From Haloglomus salinum (GTDB lineage Archaea > Halobacteriota > Halobacteria > Halobacteriales > Haloarculaceae): a stretch of DNA of 64,000 nt. Positions 1-8,360 of this stretch are shown in pieces (the stretch's first letter is position 1; each line of letters begins with the position of its first letter). The translations under genes were made by a program, and so were the position numbers. The stretch covers positions 186,001 through 250,000 of the forward strand of contig NZ_CP101153.1 in NCBI RefSeq assembly GCF_024298825.1, read 5' to 3'. The notes below the pieces were generated by a model. The model was not told the origin of the DNA. It was given only the letters and a program-made list of their open reading frames with translations, and did no database searches.

Positions 1-1267
1 CCGTCGTAATTCGCTGGGCGGCGATTTGACCTGTTTCAATGTCGACAATCCGGACGCCTCGACTGCGGTATTTACCGGATTTCGATCTGCCGCTCATCTT
101 CACGACAGCATACTCACCATTCTGAGTCAGGAACTGGAAGTCGCTGAAATCACCACCGATACGCTCCCCATCGAGTTCTGTGAGATGAAAGCTAGTTGCT
201 GACTCATTGTAGAGGGACATCGTGGCTCCTGTCCGCAGGTTAATCGCCCCGTTATGCCCATAGAGGGTGTTGTTGTGTCGTACGGCTGTCTCGATGGCCG
301 TCTGGTTCAGTCGCCACTCTGCCTTGCCAGTAGTGACGTTGTACGCGACGAGATCGCTCCCGGCGATAATGACTGTCCCGGAGCCAACCCCGTCGTAGAC
401 GCTCGTCGGGCCGAAATCAGGGGGAGCAAAGGGAACGACATCGCTGTTTGCTGGGTTCCAGACGGGACGGCCCGTCTCTGCAGGCTGGTCGGTGAGCCCA
501 ACGACAGACTGGAAGATGATTGGATACCCCGTCTTCGAAACGCGGGGTTCATACGCCGCGACCCGGGCTTCAGTAGAGACATACTCCTCGCCCCTGACGG
601 CCGAGATATTCTCAGGAGGCTCGACGACGTGATTCGTCCAGTCCGGGATGGCGAAATAGAGGTTCTGATTCGCCGTCATAACGTAGTACCCGCCTGCCGT
701 TACGACCGCACTCGGGTCCGTCGTAATCGTCGGGTAGCCGCCAATAGTGGCATTCGCACGGCTGTGCCACGTATCCGTCTCGAGGTCGTAGGCGAAGGGA
801 CCGAACGTCGTCCCGACCGCTAGCGTCCCGCGGTCGGTGTATCGGACATGCTCGCTTCCTGGTTGAACGAAGTCACTAATATCCGATTCAGCCGTCGCCG
901 CATATTGACCGACTAACAACTCTCGATTCAGAAACCGCTGGCCGTTCGGCCGAGAAACTGTATGGGCGGTACGCGTTGTTGCGTCGTAATAATAGAGGTG
1001 TGTCCCGTCGATCTGGTAGAACGCCGCGCGGTCGTCGGACGACTGCTTCAACCCGGTTTCGGTAGCAAACCCCCTCGTGGTGGCAGTCGTATGGCTGTCG
1101 TTGAGCGCAACCGTGTCTTCGACGGTCCCATTCACCGCAGCGACTGTGGATGACTGCTGTGTCGCATCAACGACTGCGTGCTGGTTAAGAGCAACAACAC
1201 CTGTGGCCGGCACGATGAGTGCTGTCACGGTCAACAACGCAATCAGCATTCCCCCCCGTCTCCTCAT
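1..1267 (-). CDS. Secreted propeller-like protein, C-terminus off the window
   Basis: An uninterrupted minus-strand reading frame runs from an ATG at 1267 to the left edge (422 codons, no stop). It opens with a signal-like segment: MRRRGGM, then a hydrophobic run ending near residue 27 at VVALNQ. The body has many short beta-strand-like units with Tyr, Gly and Asp-Thr turns (for example LYYYDATTRTAHTV, VAYNVTTGKAEW), which resemble PQQ/WD-type propeller blades seen elsewhere in this window. It is probably exported and extracellular; no catalytic residues were recognised. An IS5 element sits 80 bp upstream of the start and may have displaced part of its promoter. The assignment as a propeller is inference; that it is coding is well supported by codon bias and the signal peptide. 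Confidence 0.75.
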   Translation of the reverse strand, partial: MRRRGGMLIALLTVTALIVPATGVVALNQHAVVDATQQSSTVAAVNGTVEDTVALNDSHTTATTRGFATETGLKQSSDDRAAFYQIDGTHLYYYDATTRTAHTVSRPNGQRFLNRELLVGQYAATAESDISDFVQPGSEHVRYTDRGTLAVGTTFGPFAYDLETDTWHSRANATIGGYPTITTDPSAVVTAGGYYVMTANQNLYFAIPDWTNHVVEPPENISAVRGEEYVSTEARVAAYEPRVSKTGYPIIFQSVVGLTDQPAETGRPVWNPANSDVVPFAPPDFGPTSVYDGVGSGTVIIAGSDLVAYNVTTGKAEWRLNQTAIETAVRHNNTLYGHNGAINLRTGATMSLYNESATSFHLTELDGERIGGDFSDFQFLTQNGEYAVVKMSGRSKSGKYRSRGVRIVDIETGQIAAQRITT

Positions 1268-1346
1268 GTGTGGGTACGTCCTCGGTGTGTCACATCATTC
1301 CATCGGAAGTTGAGATGAGATACGCGACCGACTCGTGCCCTCGGCC

Positions 1347-2271
1347 TTGTTTAGACGCTCGAAATCATCCGATTTAGACGGTGAGAGACTGCACGATGTT
1401 TCTGACGGCGGACTTTAGGACGATCTCTCGAAACTGACCGAACCACGTTCTGGCTTTAACCGTCGAGCCGAATCGCTTGCGAAGCGCGAAAAATATCGAT
1501 TCGACGATAGACCGTCGATGGTACGTTTCATCATCTATCCGAGCATTGTGAGCGGCATCAAGCGAGTAGAACTCTCGATGCTTGATTACTGGTCTGATGC
1601 CTTCTCTACGCAATTTATGACGAAGTTTGTCCCAGTCGAAGCCTTTGTCGGCGACCACAGTACCCAAGCGGTCGAGATTTCTCGTAAGGACTTGCCACGC
1701 GATCTGTGTGTCGTGTGGAAGGTTCATCGAGCAGTGTACGTCGAGGATTGCTCTCGTCGAGCAATCCACGAGAAGCGTCGTTTTCACCGACTCAAACGTA
1801 CCTTTGACACGTTTCGCGTAGTTATGGCTGGACGAGCGATGGGCGAGGCTGGTAGAGTCGATCGCCTGAATCTCTCCAGTATCAAACAGATTCACCGACA
1901 GCCGCAACAGCACTCGCCACACCCGCATCTTCAGTGCCTGCTTCCTGGCACAGACCGTGCTGAAGTCCGGTAGTTCCTCGACCGTCAATCCGAGTTTCTC
2001 CACGATATCAGGCATCTCACGGAGGATATCAAGGAGTCGTCGGTACGGAAGGTCGAGATACTCACGGAGTCCATGAAGGGCGACGATCACCCAATCAGCG
2101 TAGCCACCTTCCCCTTTCTTGACAGGCTGTTCTTCGGCGCTCCCGACAGCTTTTTGAGACAAAGCCACACATCGGTCGGTGAAGCGAGCGAGTTTCGAAG
2201 GCACATCGAACTCTGCTCGCTTCATTTCCTAGTATTCCCGACAATTAGGCAATATTACTAGCGTCTAAACA
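1347..2271 (-). mobile_element. IS5-family insertion sequence
   Basis: One transposase gene is enclosed by 12-bp terminal inverted repeats TGTTTAGACGCT at 1348-1359 and its complement at 2260-2271. The flanks both read CGGCC (1342-1346 and 2272-2276), a probable 4-5 bp target duplication. The element is about 925 bp, a usual size for small IS5-type elements. It lies between the secreted-protein gene on its left and a small gene on its right. Confidence 0.85.
1374..2225 (-). CDS. IS5-family DDE transposase
   Basis: A 283-residue transposase with the DDE triad in context: Asp123 (AIDSTS), Asp193 (VVADKGF) and Glu242 (RRSIVESIFFALRKRFG), the last followed by the basic helix typical of the YREK-like signature of IS5 relatives. 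The N-terminal 90 residues look like a helical DNA-binding region. The frame is intact and fills the element between its inverted repeats, so the copy is probably active or recently active. It cuts and rejoins the element ends; no other gene is carried. Confidence 0.88.
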   Translation of the reverse strand: MKRAEFDVPSKLARFTDRCVALSQKAVGSAEEQPVKKGEGGYADWVIVALHGLREYLDLPYRRLLDILREMPDIVEKLGLTVEELPDFSTVCARKQALKMRVWRVLLRLSVNLFDTGEIQAIDSTSLAHRSSSHNYAKRVKGTFESVKTTLLVDCSTRAILDVHCSMNLPHDTQIAWQVLTRNLDRLGTVVADKGFDWDKLRHKLRREGIRPVIKHREFYSLDAAHNARIDDETYHRRSIVESIFFALRKRFGSTVKARTWFGQFREIVLKSAVRNIVQSLTV

Positions 2272-2406
2272 CGGCCCGTGCCCTCTATTCAGCACGGCTT
2301 CGAAAACGTATCACCGAGTGAGGACGTTAGGAGAGCCCGTCAGTTTCGACGCGCGGCTACACACCCCTGGCGTAGTTCCAAATACCTCCAGTCCCAAGCG
2401 TCACGC

Positions 2407-2616
2407 ATGCTCCGTCGCATCCTGGCCTGGCTGACCGGGCGTGGTGACGACGAGGCCGACGACGAGAGCGGCCGGTTCGTCCCCTCCGAACTCGATATCT
2501 CGGTCCGGGAGGCCCACGGCTCCGGGCGGGCCGAGGCCGAGCGCGAACTGGCCAGCATCGAGGCGCAGGCGCGACTGCTGGAGGAGAACGAGGACCAGCA
2601 CGAGCCCGAGCGCTGA
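2407..2616 (+). CDS. Small acidic hypothetical protein (69 aa)
   Basis: Starts at ATG 2407 (MLRRILAWLTGRGDDEADDE), giving a short basic amphipathic N-terminus followed by a very acidic, helical tail (REAHGSGRAEAERELASIEAQ). An in-frame upstream extension from 2278 crosses the IS5 flank and is not convincing. No family was recognised; the heptad-like Ala/Leu/Glu spacing in residues 40-62 could be a short coiled coil. It stands alone, separated from cspA by about 170 bp. Codon usage is typical of the host. Confidence 0.6.
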   Translation: MLRRILAWLTGRGDDEADDESGRFVPSELDISVREAHGSGRAEAERELASIEAQARLLEENEDQHEPER

Positions 2617-2783
2617 GGTCACTCGGTCGGTCGACCGCAGCACCGCCTGTGGCCGTGGCTCCGGAGCCGGTGGAGCCCGAGCGAGGAGTCGCGTCGCTCG
2701 GGAGTGTGAAAGAACGGAAACTGCGAACGGTCACGCCCATCGCGCGCTGCGGCGGGGAGCCGTCGGTACTGTCTGCGAAGGAG

Positions 2784-2993
2784 TTACTCGACGCGAACGA
2801 GGTTCGCCGCGCGCGGGCCCTTCGGGGACGACTCGATGTCGAACTCGACCTCCTGGCCCTCCTGCAGGTCCTCGCCGCCGACGTCGTCCATGTGGAAGAA
2901 GACGTCCTCGTCGTCGTCCAGGTCGCCGTCGTCAGTAGAGATGAAGCCGTAACCGCCAGTGTCGTTGAAGAAGTCAACTTTTCCGGTTGCCAT
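2784..2993 (-). CDS. cspA: Cold shock protein CspA family
   Basis: A 69-residue cold-shock OB-fold protein starting MATGKVDFFNDTGGYGFIST, with both RNA-binding motifs: RNP1-like GGYGFI (residues 13-18) and RNP2-like VFFHM (31-35). It binds single-stranded RNA/DNA and acts as an RNA chaperone. The start at 2993 is chosen because it matches the usual haloarchaeal MAxGxVDFFNDTGGYGF beginning; the longer frame upstream has no such support. Compared with the more common 64-residue haloarchaeal form, there is a small acidic insertion (DDGDLDDDED, residues 21-30) in the loop between the two RNP strands. Confidence 0.93.
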   Translation of the reverse strand: MATGKVDFFNDTGGYGFISTDDGDLDDDEDVFFHMDDVGGEDLQEGQEVEFDIESSPKGPRAANLVRVE

Positions 2994-3157
2994 TGCGAAT
3001 AGATGTAACGTGGTCGCGGGGATAACCCTTCCGAGGGTCGAGTTACCACGACCCCCGACGACGCTGGGGGTGGACGAGGTCACGGGGAATCGCCTGCACA
3101 CTTCGCCGCGGGGGGCAAGGCTTTGTGTGACCATCACATGGGGAGAGACGCATCGCC

Positions 3158-3427
3158 ATGAAACCGTGTCAGAACTGTCAGGCGGTCATCGACGAGTACA
3201 TCCTCGACAAACAACTCGAACCCCTGCGCGACCTCACGGTCGACGATTTCAACGTCTGCGCGGACTGCACGACGGTCGTTGCTGATGCGTGCGTGGAGTG
3301 TGGCGGCGCGGTGTACGTCCCCCGGAACATGGGCGGGACGCCGGACTACTGCCCGGCGTGCCGGTCCGACCTCATCGCTCGGACGGGTGAGGACCCCGGC
3401 TGGCATTGCGAACCCATGTCCTCCTGA
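3158..3427 (+). CDS. Small zinc-finger protein with four CxxC pairs
   Basis: An 89-residue protein with cysteine pairs at residues 4/7, 33/36, 45/48 and 65/68, so it can bind two zinc ions as a double zinc ribbon. A helical stretch (residues 9-28) separates the first pair from the rest. Haloarchaea encode many such small zinc-finger proteins, several with regulatory phenotypes, but the role of this one is unknown. It is transcribed divergently from cspA, about 160 bp away. Confidence 0.8.
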   Translation: MKPCQNCQAVIDEYILDKQLEPLRDLTVDDFNVCADCTTVVADACVECGGAVYVPRNMGGTPDYCPACRSDLIARTGEDPGWHCEPMSS

Positions 3428-3576
3428 ACGGCGGCCCGGACCAGATATTCTTTCCCGAGGTCTCACCCGACAGAGCCGGGAGCAGGAACCTGCCGGTCAT
3501 CCGTGGGTAGCCGTCGCGTTCATCCGGGACGTGAACACACCGCAAAGTGAACTCGCTGTTTGTTCCTCCGCCGGAT

Positions 3577-3590
3577 TGAATATATATTCA
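3577..3590 (+). promoter_or_regulatory. AT-rich 14-bp perfect palindrome upstream of 3647 gene
   Basis: TGAATATATATTCA is a perfect palindrome in an otherwise GC-rich gap, 57-70 bp before the ATG at 3647. It could serve as the TATA element of the next gene (giving a roughly 30-nt leader), or as a regulator site, or both. Confidence 0.45.
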
Positions 3591-3646
3591 GCCATCGGGG
3601 CGAGTGACGGTTCCATCGGCCCTCCAGGCCAGGGTACCCGCTACCA

Positions 3647-4912
3647 ATGAAACTACGGAACCTCCTCACGGTCGCGCTGGTGGCGCTCCTTGTCGCGCCA
3701 GCGGCGACGGCCTACGTACCGACGGACAGTACGCCCGCACAGCAGGGCGAACCAGCAGCGGTCGCGACGGACGGCGCGTCGAACGGTGACGCCGCGGCGA
3801 CCGCCCAGGAGCGCAACTACACGCGCCTCTACATCGAAGAGGGCTACCGCAGCAGCGAGGTCAGGCCCGGCGAGTCGACGACGTTCAACGTCACAGTCGG
3901 TAACAGCGAGGACGAGTCGGTCGAACTCGACCCGCACGTGGTCCTCCCGCAGGTCAGAGGCCGCCCGCTCGCGAAGAGCTGGGTCAGCATCGAGAGCGCG
4001 GACACGACGCTCGCGGCCGGCGAGGAGCGCACGTTCACGGTGACCGTCTCGGTCCCGTCGGACGCCGAACTCGGCGAGTACCGCGCGCTGGTCGCGTTCA
4101 CGAACGAGACCGTCACCTACCGCCCGGGGCAGCCGGCGCGGCCGGTCCACGCGGCGACCATCAACGTCGAGGTGTTCGAAGAGCCGACGGTCAGAATCAG
4201 TAGCGACCGGTACTACCGCACCCAGGTCCAGGCCGGCGACGACTACACCTACCAGATCGAGGTCGAGAACACCGGCGAGCAGGCGGTGCCGCTGAACCCG
4301 ACGCTGGAGACCCAGGAGACCCGGCGTCGCTATCCCGGCTCCGAGCAGACCGTCGAGCGCTCGTGGTTCGAGATCGACGCACCCAGCGAGGTCGCGCCCG
4401 GTGAGACCGCGACCGTGAACGTGACCGTGAGCCCGCCCGAATCCGCGAGCGTCGGTGACTACAATGCCGAGATCGACCTCGGGTTGCAGGACCCGGCCCG
4501 CCCGGACCGGGGCGACTACTGGCAGCAGGTCGACCTGCACTTCCAGGTCTGGACACAGCCCGACGAGCCCTTCGAGACGACCTTCGGCGTCAGCGACGAC
4601 ACCGAGAGCGCGTCGGTGACGCTGTCGACGGGGAGCCCGGCCAACGACCGGTCGGCCAGCTTCGACGTGACCTTCGTCGCGCCGAACGGCACGACGGTCG
4701 AGGCCGAACGGGTCCGCGTCACGAACGACGGCCACGTCTCCCTCGGCGGTGAGGGCCCGCGCGGCGAGAGCCAGGGACCCTACACCAGCCACGGGAGTCA
4801 GAAGGAGTTCGTCTACCGCATCGACGACCCGACCGAGGGGCAGTGGACCGCCCGGATCATGCCCCGGAACGCGGTGGACTTCCAGTACGAGATTACTCGC
4901 GACGAGAACTGA
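3647..4912 (+). CDS. Exported protein with NEW3/CARDB-like repeats
   Basis: A 421-residue protein with a clear Sec signal peptide ([22 protein letters not shown]). The mature part has three beta-sandwich repeats of about 120 residues, each with the pattern of archaeal cell-surface NEW3/CARDB domains: [53 protein letters not shown] and [16 protein letters not shown]. It has no C-terminal membrane segment or archaeosortase PGF motif, so it is probably released or held by other surface parts. No enzyme motif was seen. A role in envelope structure or ligand presentation is inference. Confidence 0.8.
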   Translation: MKLRNLLTVALVALLVAPAATAYVPTDSTPAQQGEPAAVATDGASNGDAAATAQERNYTRLYIEEGYRSSEVRPGESTTFNVTVGNSEDESVELDPHVVLPQVRGRPLAKSWVSIESADTTLAAGEERTFTVTVSVPSDAELGEYRALVAFTNETVTYRPGQPARPVHAATINVEVFEEPTVRISSDRYYRTQVQAGDDYTYQIEVENTGEQAVPLNPTLETQETRRRYPGSEQTVERSWFEIDAPSEVAPGETATVNVTVSPPESASVGDYNAEIDLGLQDPARPDRGDYWQQVDLHFQVWTQPDEPFETTFGVSDDTESASVTLSTGSPANDRSASFDVTFVAPNGTTVEAERVRVTNDGHVSLGGEGPRGESQGPYTSHGSQKEFVYRIDDPTEGQWTARIMPRNAVDFQYEITRDEN

Positions 4913-5111
4913 ACGCCCCTCCCGGGGTGCCTGTCAGATTTTTTGCCGCGACTACCGTGGCCGACAGCCGGTACGAGAGAGCGGCGTCGCAACACCGAGA
5001 GGTGAGGCCGGCGGTCGCGAACCGACCGGAAAGACCGAGGCCCGTCGCCGGCCACGTCCGGTATGCACCCGACACACCGACCCGCGCTCCGTGACCGAGG
5101 TGGCGGTGCCG

Positions 5112-6503
5112 ATGCGTGAGGCCGACCCTCGCGAGCGGGAGATGGGGATGGAGTGGTACGTCAGCGACGCCGACGGGACCGGTGGGGAGTTGCGCTTCGC
5201 CGAGGAGGATTTCGTCGTCCGTGAGCGCGAGCGGTTCGACGTGGACCTGCATCCCGCCGACGCCGACACAGGCGCCTATCCCCACCTCGTGTTCCGCGCG
5301 ACGCTGCGTGGCTGGGACACCAACGACTTCGCGAGCGCGCTCTCGCGGAAGCTGGGGATGAGCCGCGAGCGCGTCTCCTGGGCCGGCACGAAGGACAAGC
5401 GGGCGGTGACGACGCAGCTGTTCTCCGTGCGGTACGAGGAGCGCGAGTTGCCCGAGCTGGGTGACGCCGATATCGAGGTCCTGGGCCGGGCGGGGCGGCC
5501 GGTCCTGTTCGGCGACCTCGCGGGCAACGCCTTCGAGATTCGCGTGCGGAGTGCCGACCACCCAGAGAACGCGGCTGCCATCACGGAGTCGCTCCGGGCG
5601 TTCGCGGCCGGGGTCGACACCGACGCGGGGGATGTCTCCGCGGACGACCCCGCGGGCGTGCCGAACTACTTCGGCCACCAGCGGTTCGGCTCGTATCGCC
5701 CGGTCACGCACCGCTGCGGACTCGCGGTCGTCCGGCAGGACTGGGCGGACGCGGTGATGACCTACGTCACGCAGACCGCCCCCGAGGAGCCCGCGGACAC
5801 GCGCGAGGCCCGCGAGTTCGTCGCGGAGACGCGCGACTGGAACGCGGCACTCGACCGGCTGCCCGGCAAACTCCGCTACGAGCGCGCGATGCTCCACACG
5901 CTGGCCGAGCGTGTCGGCGAGGGCGAGCCGACCGACGAGGACTGGCGGGCCGCGCTGGAGTCGCTCCCGTCGAACCTGCAGACGATGCTCGTCAACGCCG
6001 CGCAGTCGTACGCGTTCAACCTGATGCTCTCGGAGCGACTGGAACGTGGCCTCCCGTTCACGGAAGCCGTGGCGGGCGACGTGGTCTGCTTCGCCGACCG
6101 AAGCCCCGAGATTCCGGACGACGTGGCGCTCCCGGACACGGACCGCCTCCAGCGTGTCGATGCGGGCCGCGTCGACACCGTCAATCGCCACTGTGCCCGC
6201 GGCCGGGCGTTCGTCACCGCGCCGCTGGTCGGCACCGAGACGGAACTCGCCGACGGCGAGCAGGGCGACATCGAGCGCGAGGTGCTGGACGAACTGGGCC
6301 TCGAACCGGGTGACTTCGACCTGCCGGGTGCGTTCGAGTCGACCGGAACGCGGCGAGCGATACTGCTACGGACGGACCTGGACGTCGAGCGCGTCGAGGA
6401 GGCCCCCGAGTCGCTGTGGTTCCGGTTCGCGCTTCCGAAGGGGTCGTACGCGACGGTGGTGTTGCGGGAGTACCTGAAAGACGACCCACTGGCGTTGACC
6501 TAG
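5112..6503 (+). CDS. truD: tRNA pseudouridine(13) synthase TruD
   Basis: A 463-residue protein that converts U13 of tRNAs to pseudouridine. Family signatures are present: [12 protein letters not shown] near residues 91-102, containing the catalytic Asp in KDK, and [10 protein letters not shown] near 185-194, the Phe/Gly-rich active-site loop; the TruD insertion domain lies between that loop and the C-terminal catalytic half. The start at ATG 5112 ([19 protein letters not shown]) matches the usual haloarchaeal beginning MREA-PxE..xGMxxYVSD. The open frame continues upstream to 4749 but that extension overlaps the preceding gene and reads as low-complexity Arg/Pro sequence. Likely cytoplasmic housekeeping enzyme. 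Confidence 0.96.
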   Translation: MREADPREREMGMEWYVSDADGTGGELRFAEEDFVVRERERFDVDLHPADADTGAYPHLVFRATLRGWDTNDFASALSRKLGMSRERVSWAGTKDKRAVTTQLFSVRYEERELPELGDADIEVLGRAGRPVLFGDLAGNAFEIRVRSADHPENAAAITESLRAFAAGVDTDAGDVSADDPAGVPNYFGHQRFGSYRPVTHRCGLAVVRQDWADAVMTYVTQTAPEEPADTREAREFVAETRDWNAALDRLPGKLRYERAMLHTLAERVGEGEPTDEDWRAALESLPSNLQTMLVNAAQSYAFNLMLSERLERGLPFTEAVAGDVVCFADRSPEIPDDVALPDTDRLQRVDAGRVDTVNRHCARGRAFVTAPLVGTETELADGEQGDIEREVLDELGLEPGDFDLPGAFESTGTRRAILLRTDLDVERVEEAPESLWFRFALPKGSYATVVLREYLKDDPLALT

Positions 6504-6520
6504 TCGGAGATGAGATCGCG

Positions 6521-6976
6521 TTAACGGCTGTCTGGATTCTCTCCGGTATCCGCCGGGACGCGGGTCATGCCGAGTGTCTCGAAATCCTCCTCGAACGCGA
6601 AGATGTGCTTGATATCGTATTCGGCGGAGAGGACAGCATTCATGTGGTCGACGAATGAGATTTGCTGGTCGTCGTACTGCTCGAACCGACGGGCAGTCCG
6701 CTCGAACAGCGGTTCGGTGACTTCCAGTATATTCATCGACGGGGATTCACGGATGTTCTGGAGTGCCCGGACCGCATCACGGTGGTTGCTTCCGTACAGC
6801 AGCACCGTGGCCGTTTCGGAGAGCACGTGGCGACTGGTGAACAGCGGTCCATAGGGATGGCTTCGGTCCTCGATTCCATCGATGACGGCGTTGGCGCGTT
6901 CGTGGTGGTCGTCGCTTTCGTCGTAGATCGCGACGAACGCGTTCGTGTCCACGAACAGCGGTCGCGGCTCTGTCAC
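6521..6976 (-). CDS. PIN-domain toxin, VapC-like
   Basis: A 151-residue PIN-domain ribonuclease. The acidic metal-binding residues are visible: Asp10 (LFVDTNAF), Glu54 (SETATVLL), Asp110 (SFVDHMNAV) and Asp131 (AFEEDFETLG). VapC toxins cut tRNA or rRNA and are held inactive by a partner antitoxin. The start overlaps the upstream HTH gene by 4 bp (ATGA), so the two are cotranscribed and probably translationally coupled, antitoxin first. All four acidic residues are kept, so it is probably active. Confidence 0.88.
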   Translation of the reverse strand: MTEPRPLFVDTNAFVAIYDESDDHHERANAVIDGIEDRSHPYGPLFTSRHVLSETATVLLYGSNHRDAVRALQNIRESPSMNILEVTEPLFERTARRFEQYDDQQISFVDHMNAVLSAEYDIKHIFAFEEDFETLGMTRVPADTGENPDSR

Positions 6977-7323
6977 GTTCCCTCTCCGTACAGTAGTTCG
7001 TCCACCCGCTCGGAGAGGTTCTCATCACCCGAACGGAACGTGGGACGGTCGGTGAAAATCGGGTCGTCGGGATTCACCGGTGTCGGGTCCGCGGCGTCGA
7101 GGCGCCAGTAGACCATCCGGCCGGCCGTCTTGCGTCGCCCGAGCCGGCCCTGGTCGTATAGCCGGCCGAGCTTCCGCCGCGCCGAGTCGCTCGAGCAGCC
7201 CGTGGCCTCGGCTACGTCGCCCGTCGTCACCACGGGCCCTTCCACCTCGTCGAAGACCCCGAGCACGTCAGCGAGGCTGACCTCCTGAGTGAACCGTCCC
7301 GCATCGTTGCGATTTCGGCTCAT
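6973..7323 (-). CDS. Winged-HTH partner of the PIN toxin, likely antitoxin
   Basis: A 116-residue protein starting MSRNRNDAGRFT at ATG 7323. Residues about 15-75 form a winged helix: EGPVVTTGDVAEATGCSSDSARRKLGRLYDQGRLGRRK then MVYWRL as the wing. The last 35 residues are acidic and extended (PVNPDDPIFTDRP), as expected for the toxin-neutralising tail of an antitoxin. The HTH fold differs from the AbrB/RHH antitoxins usual for VapC, but this HTH-PIN order is known in haloarchaea. A perfect palindrome 40-54 bp upstream is a candidate autorepression site. Confidence 0.8.
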   Translation of the reverse strand: MSRNRNDAGRFTQEVSLADVLGVFDEVEGPVVTTGDVAEATGCSSDSARRKLGRLYDQGRLGRRKTAGRMVYWRLDAADPTPVNPDDPIFTDRPTFRSGDENLSERVDELLYGEGT

Positions 7324-7362
7324 ACGTGGGGATTCATGCCAGGTAACTAAGGCCTTGCGCCG

Positions 7363-7377
7363 TTCCCAGTATGGGAA
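7363..7377. promoter_or_regulatory. Palindromic operator candidate for the HTH-PIN pair
   Basis: TTCCCAgtaTGGGAA is a perfect 6-bp inverted repeat with a 3-nt spacer, 40-54 bp before the minus-strand start at 7323, just upstream of where a BRE/TATA element would lie. It sits between this operon and the divergent gene at 7509. Confidence 0.5.
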
Positions 7378-7508
7378 TATCGCATGGATGCGTGCCGATT
7401 CAGATTCCCGCAGTGGTGCTGTCGCGGCTCGGGGGTCGTCCAGGGTGGGACCGGGGTACCGACGGCTCGAACCGCCCGGCTTATGCGCGCCCACGGCCAC
7501 CACCCAGT

Positions 7509-8240
7509 ATGGAGTGTCGCCAGTGTGCCACGCCACTGGAGCGCCCTGGCGACTTCTGTCTCACCTGTCGGACGGAGAACGCGGACCGGGTGGTCGTCGC
7601 CTGCGAGCGCGACCGCGCCACCGTGACGGTCCTGCTGGACGAGGACGTGGTCGCCGAGCGCACGGTCACCACGCGCCCCGAGAGCGACGGGGAGCGCGAG
7701 CCGGTCGAGTTGCGCAACTTCGCAGGCCGCATCGCCGACGAGATCCACCGCAAGCGCCCCGAAGAGGTGTACGCGGCCGGCAACCGGGACGTGCTGGAGG
7801 CCGTTCGCGAGCAACTGCACTACCCCCTCCGGCGTGTCGAGCCCCGGGGCGACCAGTCGGTCGTCGATGCCGTCCGGGAGCGGGCGGGCGAGCGGTCCCT
7901 GGAGGTGGTGGAGACGCCGCCCGACGAGAAACTCGGCGGCTCGCACACGACGCTGGTCGGCGGTCGCGACGGGATGACGGCGGTCCGGACCGTGGCCGCA
8001 CACCCGCACGTGAAGAAGGTGATTCCCGGTCCCATCTCCGCCGGCGGCTCTGGTTCGCGCACCGGGCTCCGGGCGAAGGCGACCCGCGCCGACGAGAACG
8101 GCAACGTCAGACTGCTGATTCGAGACGGGTCGTCGGTGCAGGAGAACCGCGTCGTGACGACGGCGGGGAGCCGCGAGATGGGCGAGCGGGTCCGGGACGA
8201 CCTCGACGAGTCGCTGCGGGAGGCCGGGCTACAGAGGTAG
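7509..8240 (+). CDS. DUF2103-type predicted metal-binding protein
   Basis: A 243-residue protein starting MECRQCATPLERPGDFCLTCR, a four-cysteine zinc ribbon (C3/C6, C17/C20). The rest matches what I recall of the archaeal DUF2103 family (COG4031): a central alpha/beta region and a conserved H-K-rich segment HPHVKKVIPGPI followed by GGSGSRTGLRAKATRADENGNVRLLI. Function is not established; basic and Gly-rich segments suggest nucleic-acid binding. The start at 7509 is preferred to the upstream ATG at 7371 because the latter would overlap the divergent promoter and adds low-quality sequence. Confidence 0.75.
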   Translation: MECRQCATPLERPGDFCLTCRTENADRVVVACERDRATVTVLLDEDVVAERTVTTRPESDGEREPVELRNFAGRIADEIHRKRPEEVYAAGNRDVLEAVREQLHYPLRRVEPRGDQSVVDAVRERAGERSLEVVETPPDEKLGGSHTTLVGGRDGMTAVRTVAAHPHVKKVIPGPISAGGSGSRTGLRAKATRADENGNVRLLIRDGSSVQENRVVTTAGSREMGERVRDDLDESLREAGLQR

Positions 8241-8360
8241 TCGGCCGTCTCGCCGCGCCAGCGAGCCCACGTGAAAACGTCGGCCCTTCTACCGGGGGGC
8301 GCAGTGGGGACTCACGGACCTGCACGGCGGCGTACCGACGCCGGGATACCCGGCCACGCC

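Noticed and set aside
254-823. Plus-strand 189-codon frame
   Set aside because: Antisense to the long signal-peptide-bearing minus-strand frame 1-1267; its composition (Arg/Val-rich) is that of a shadow.
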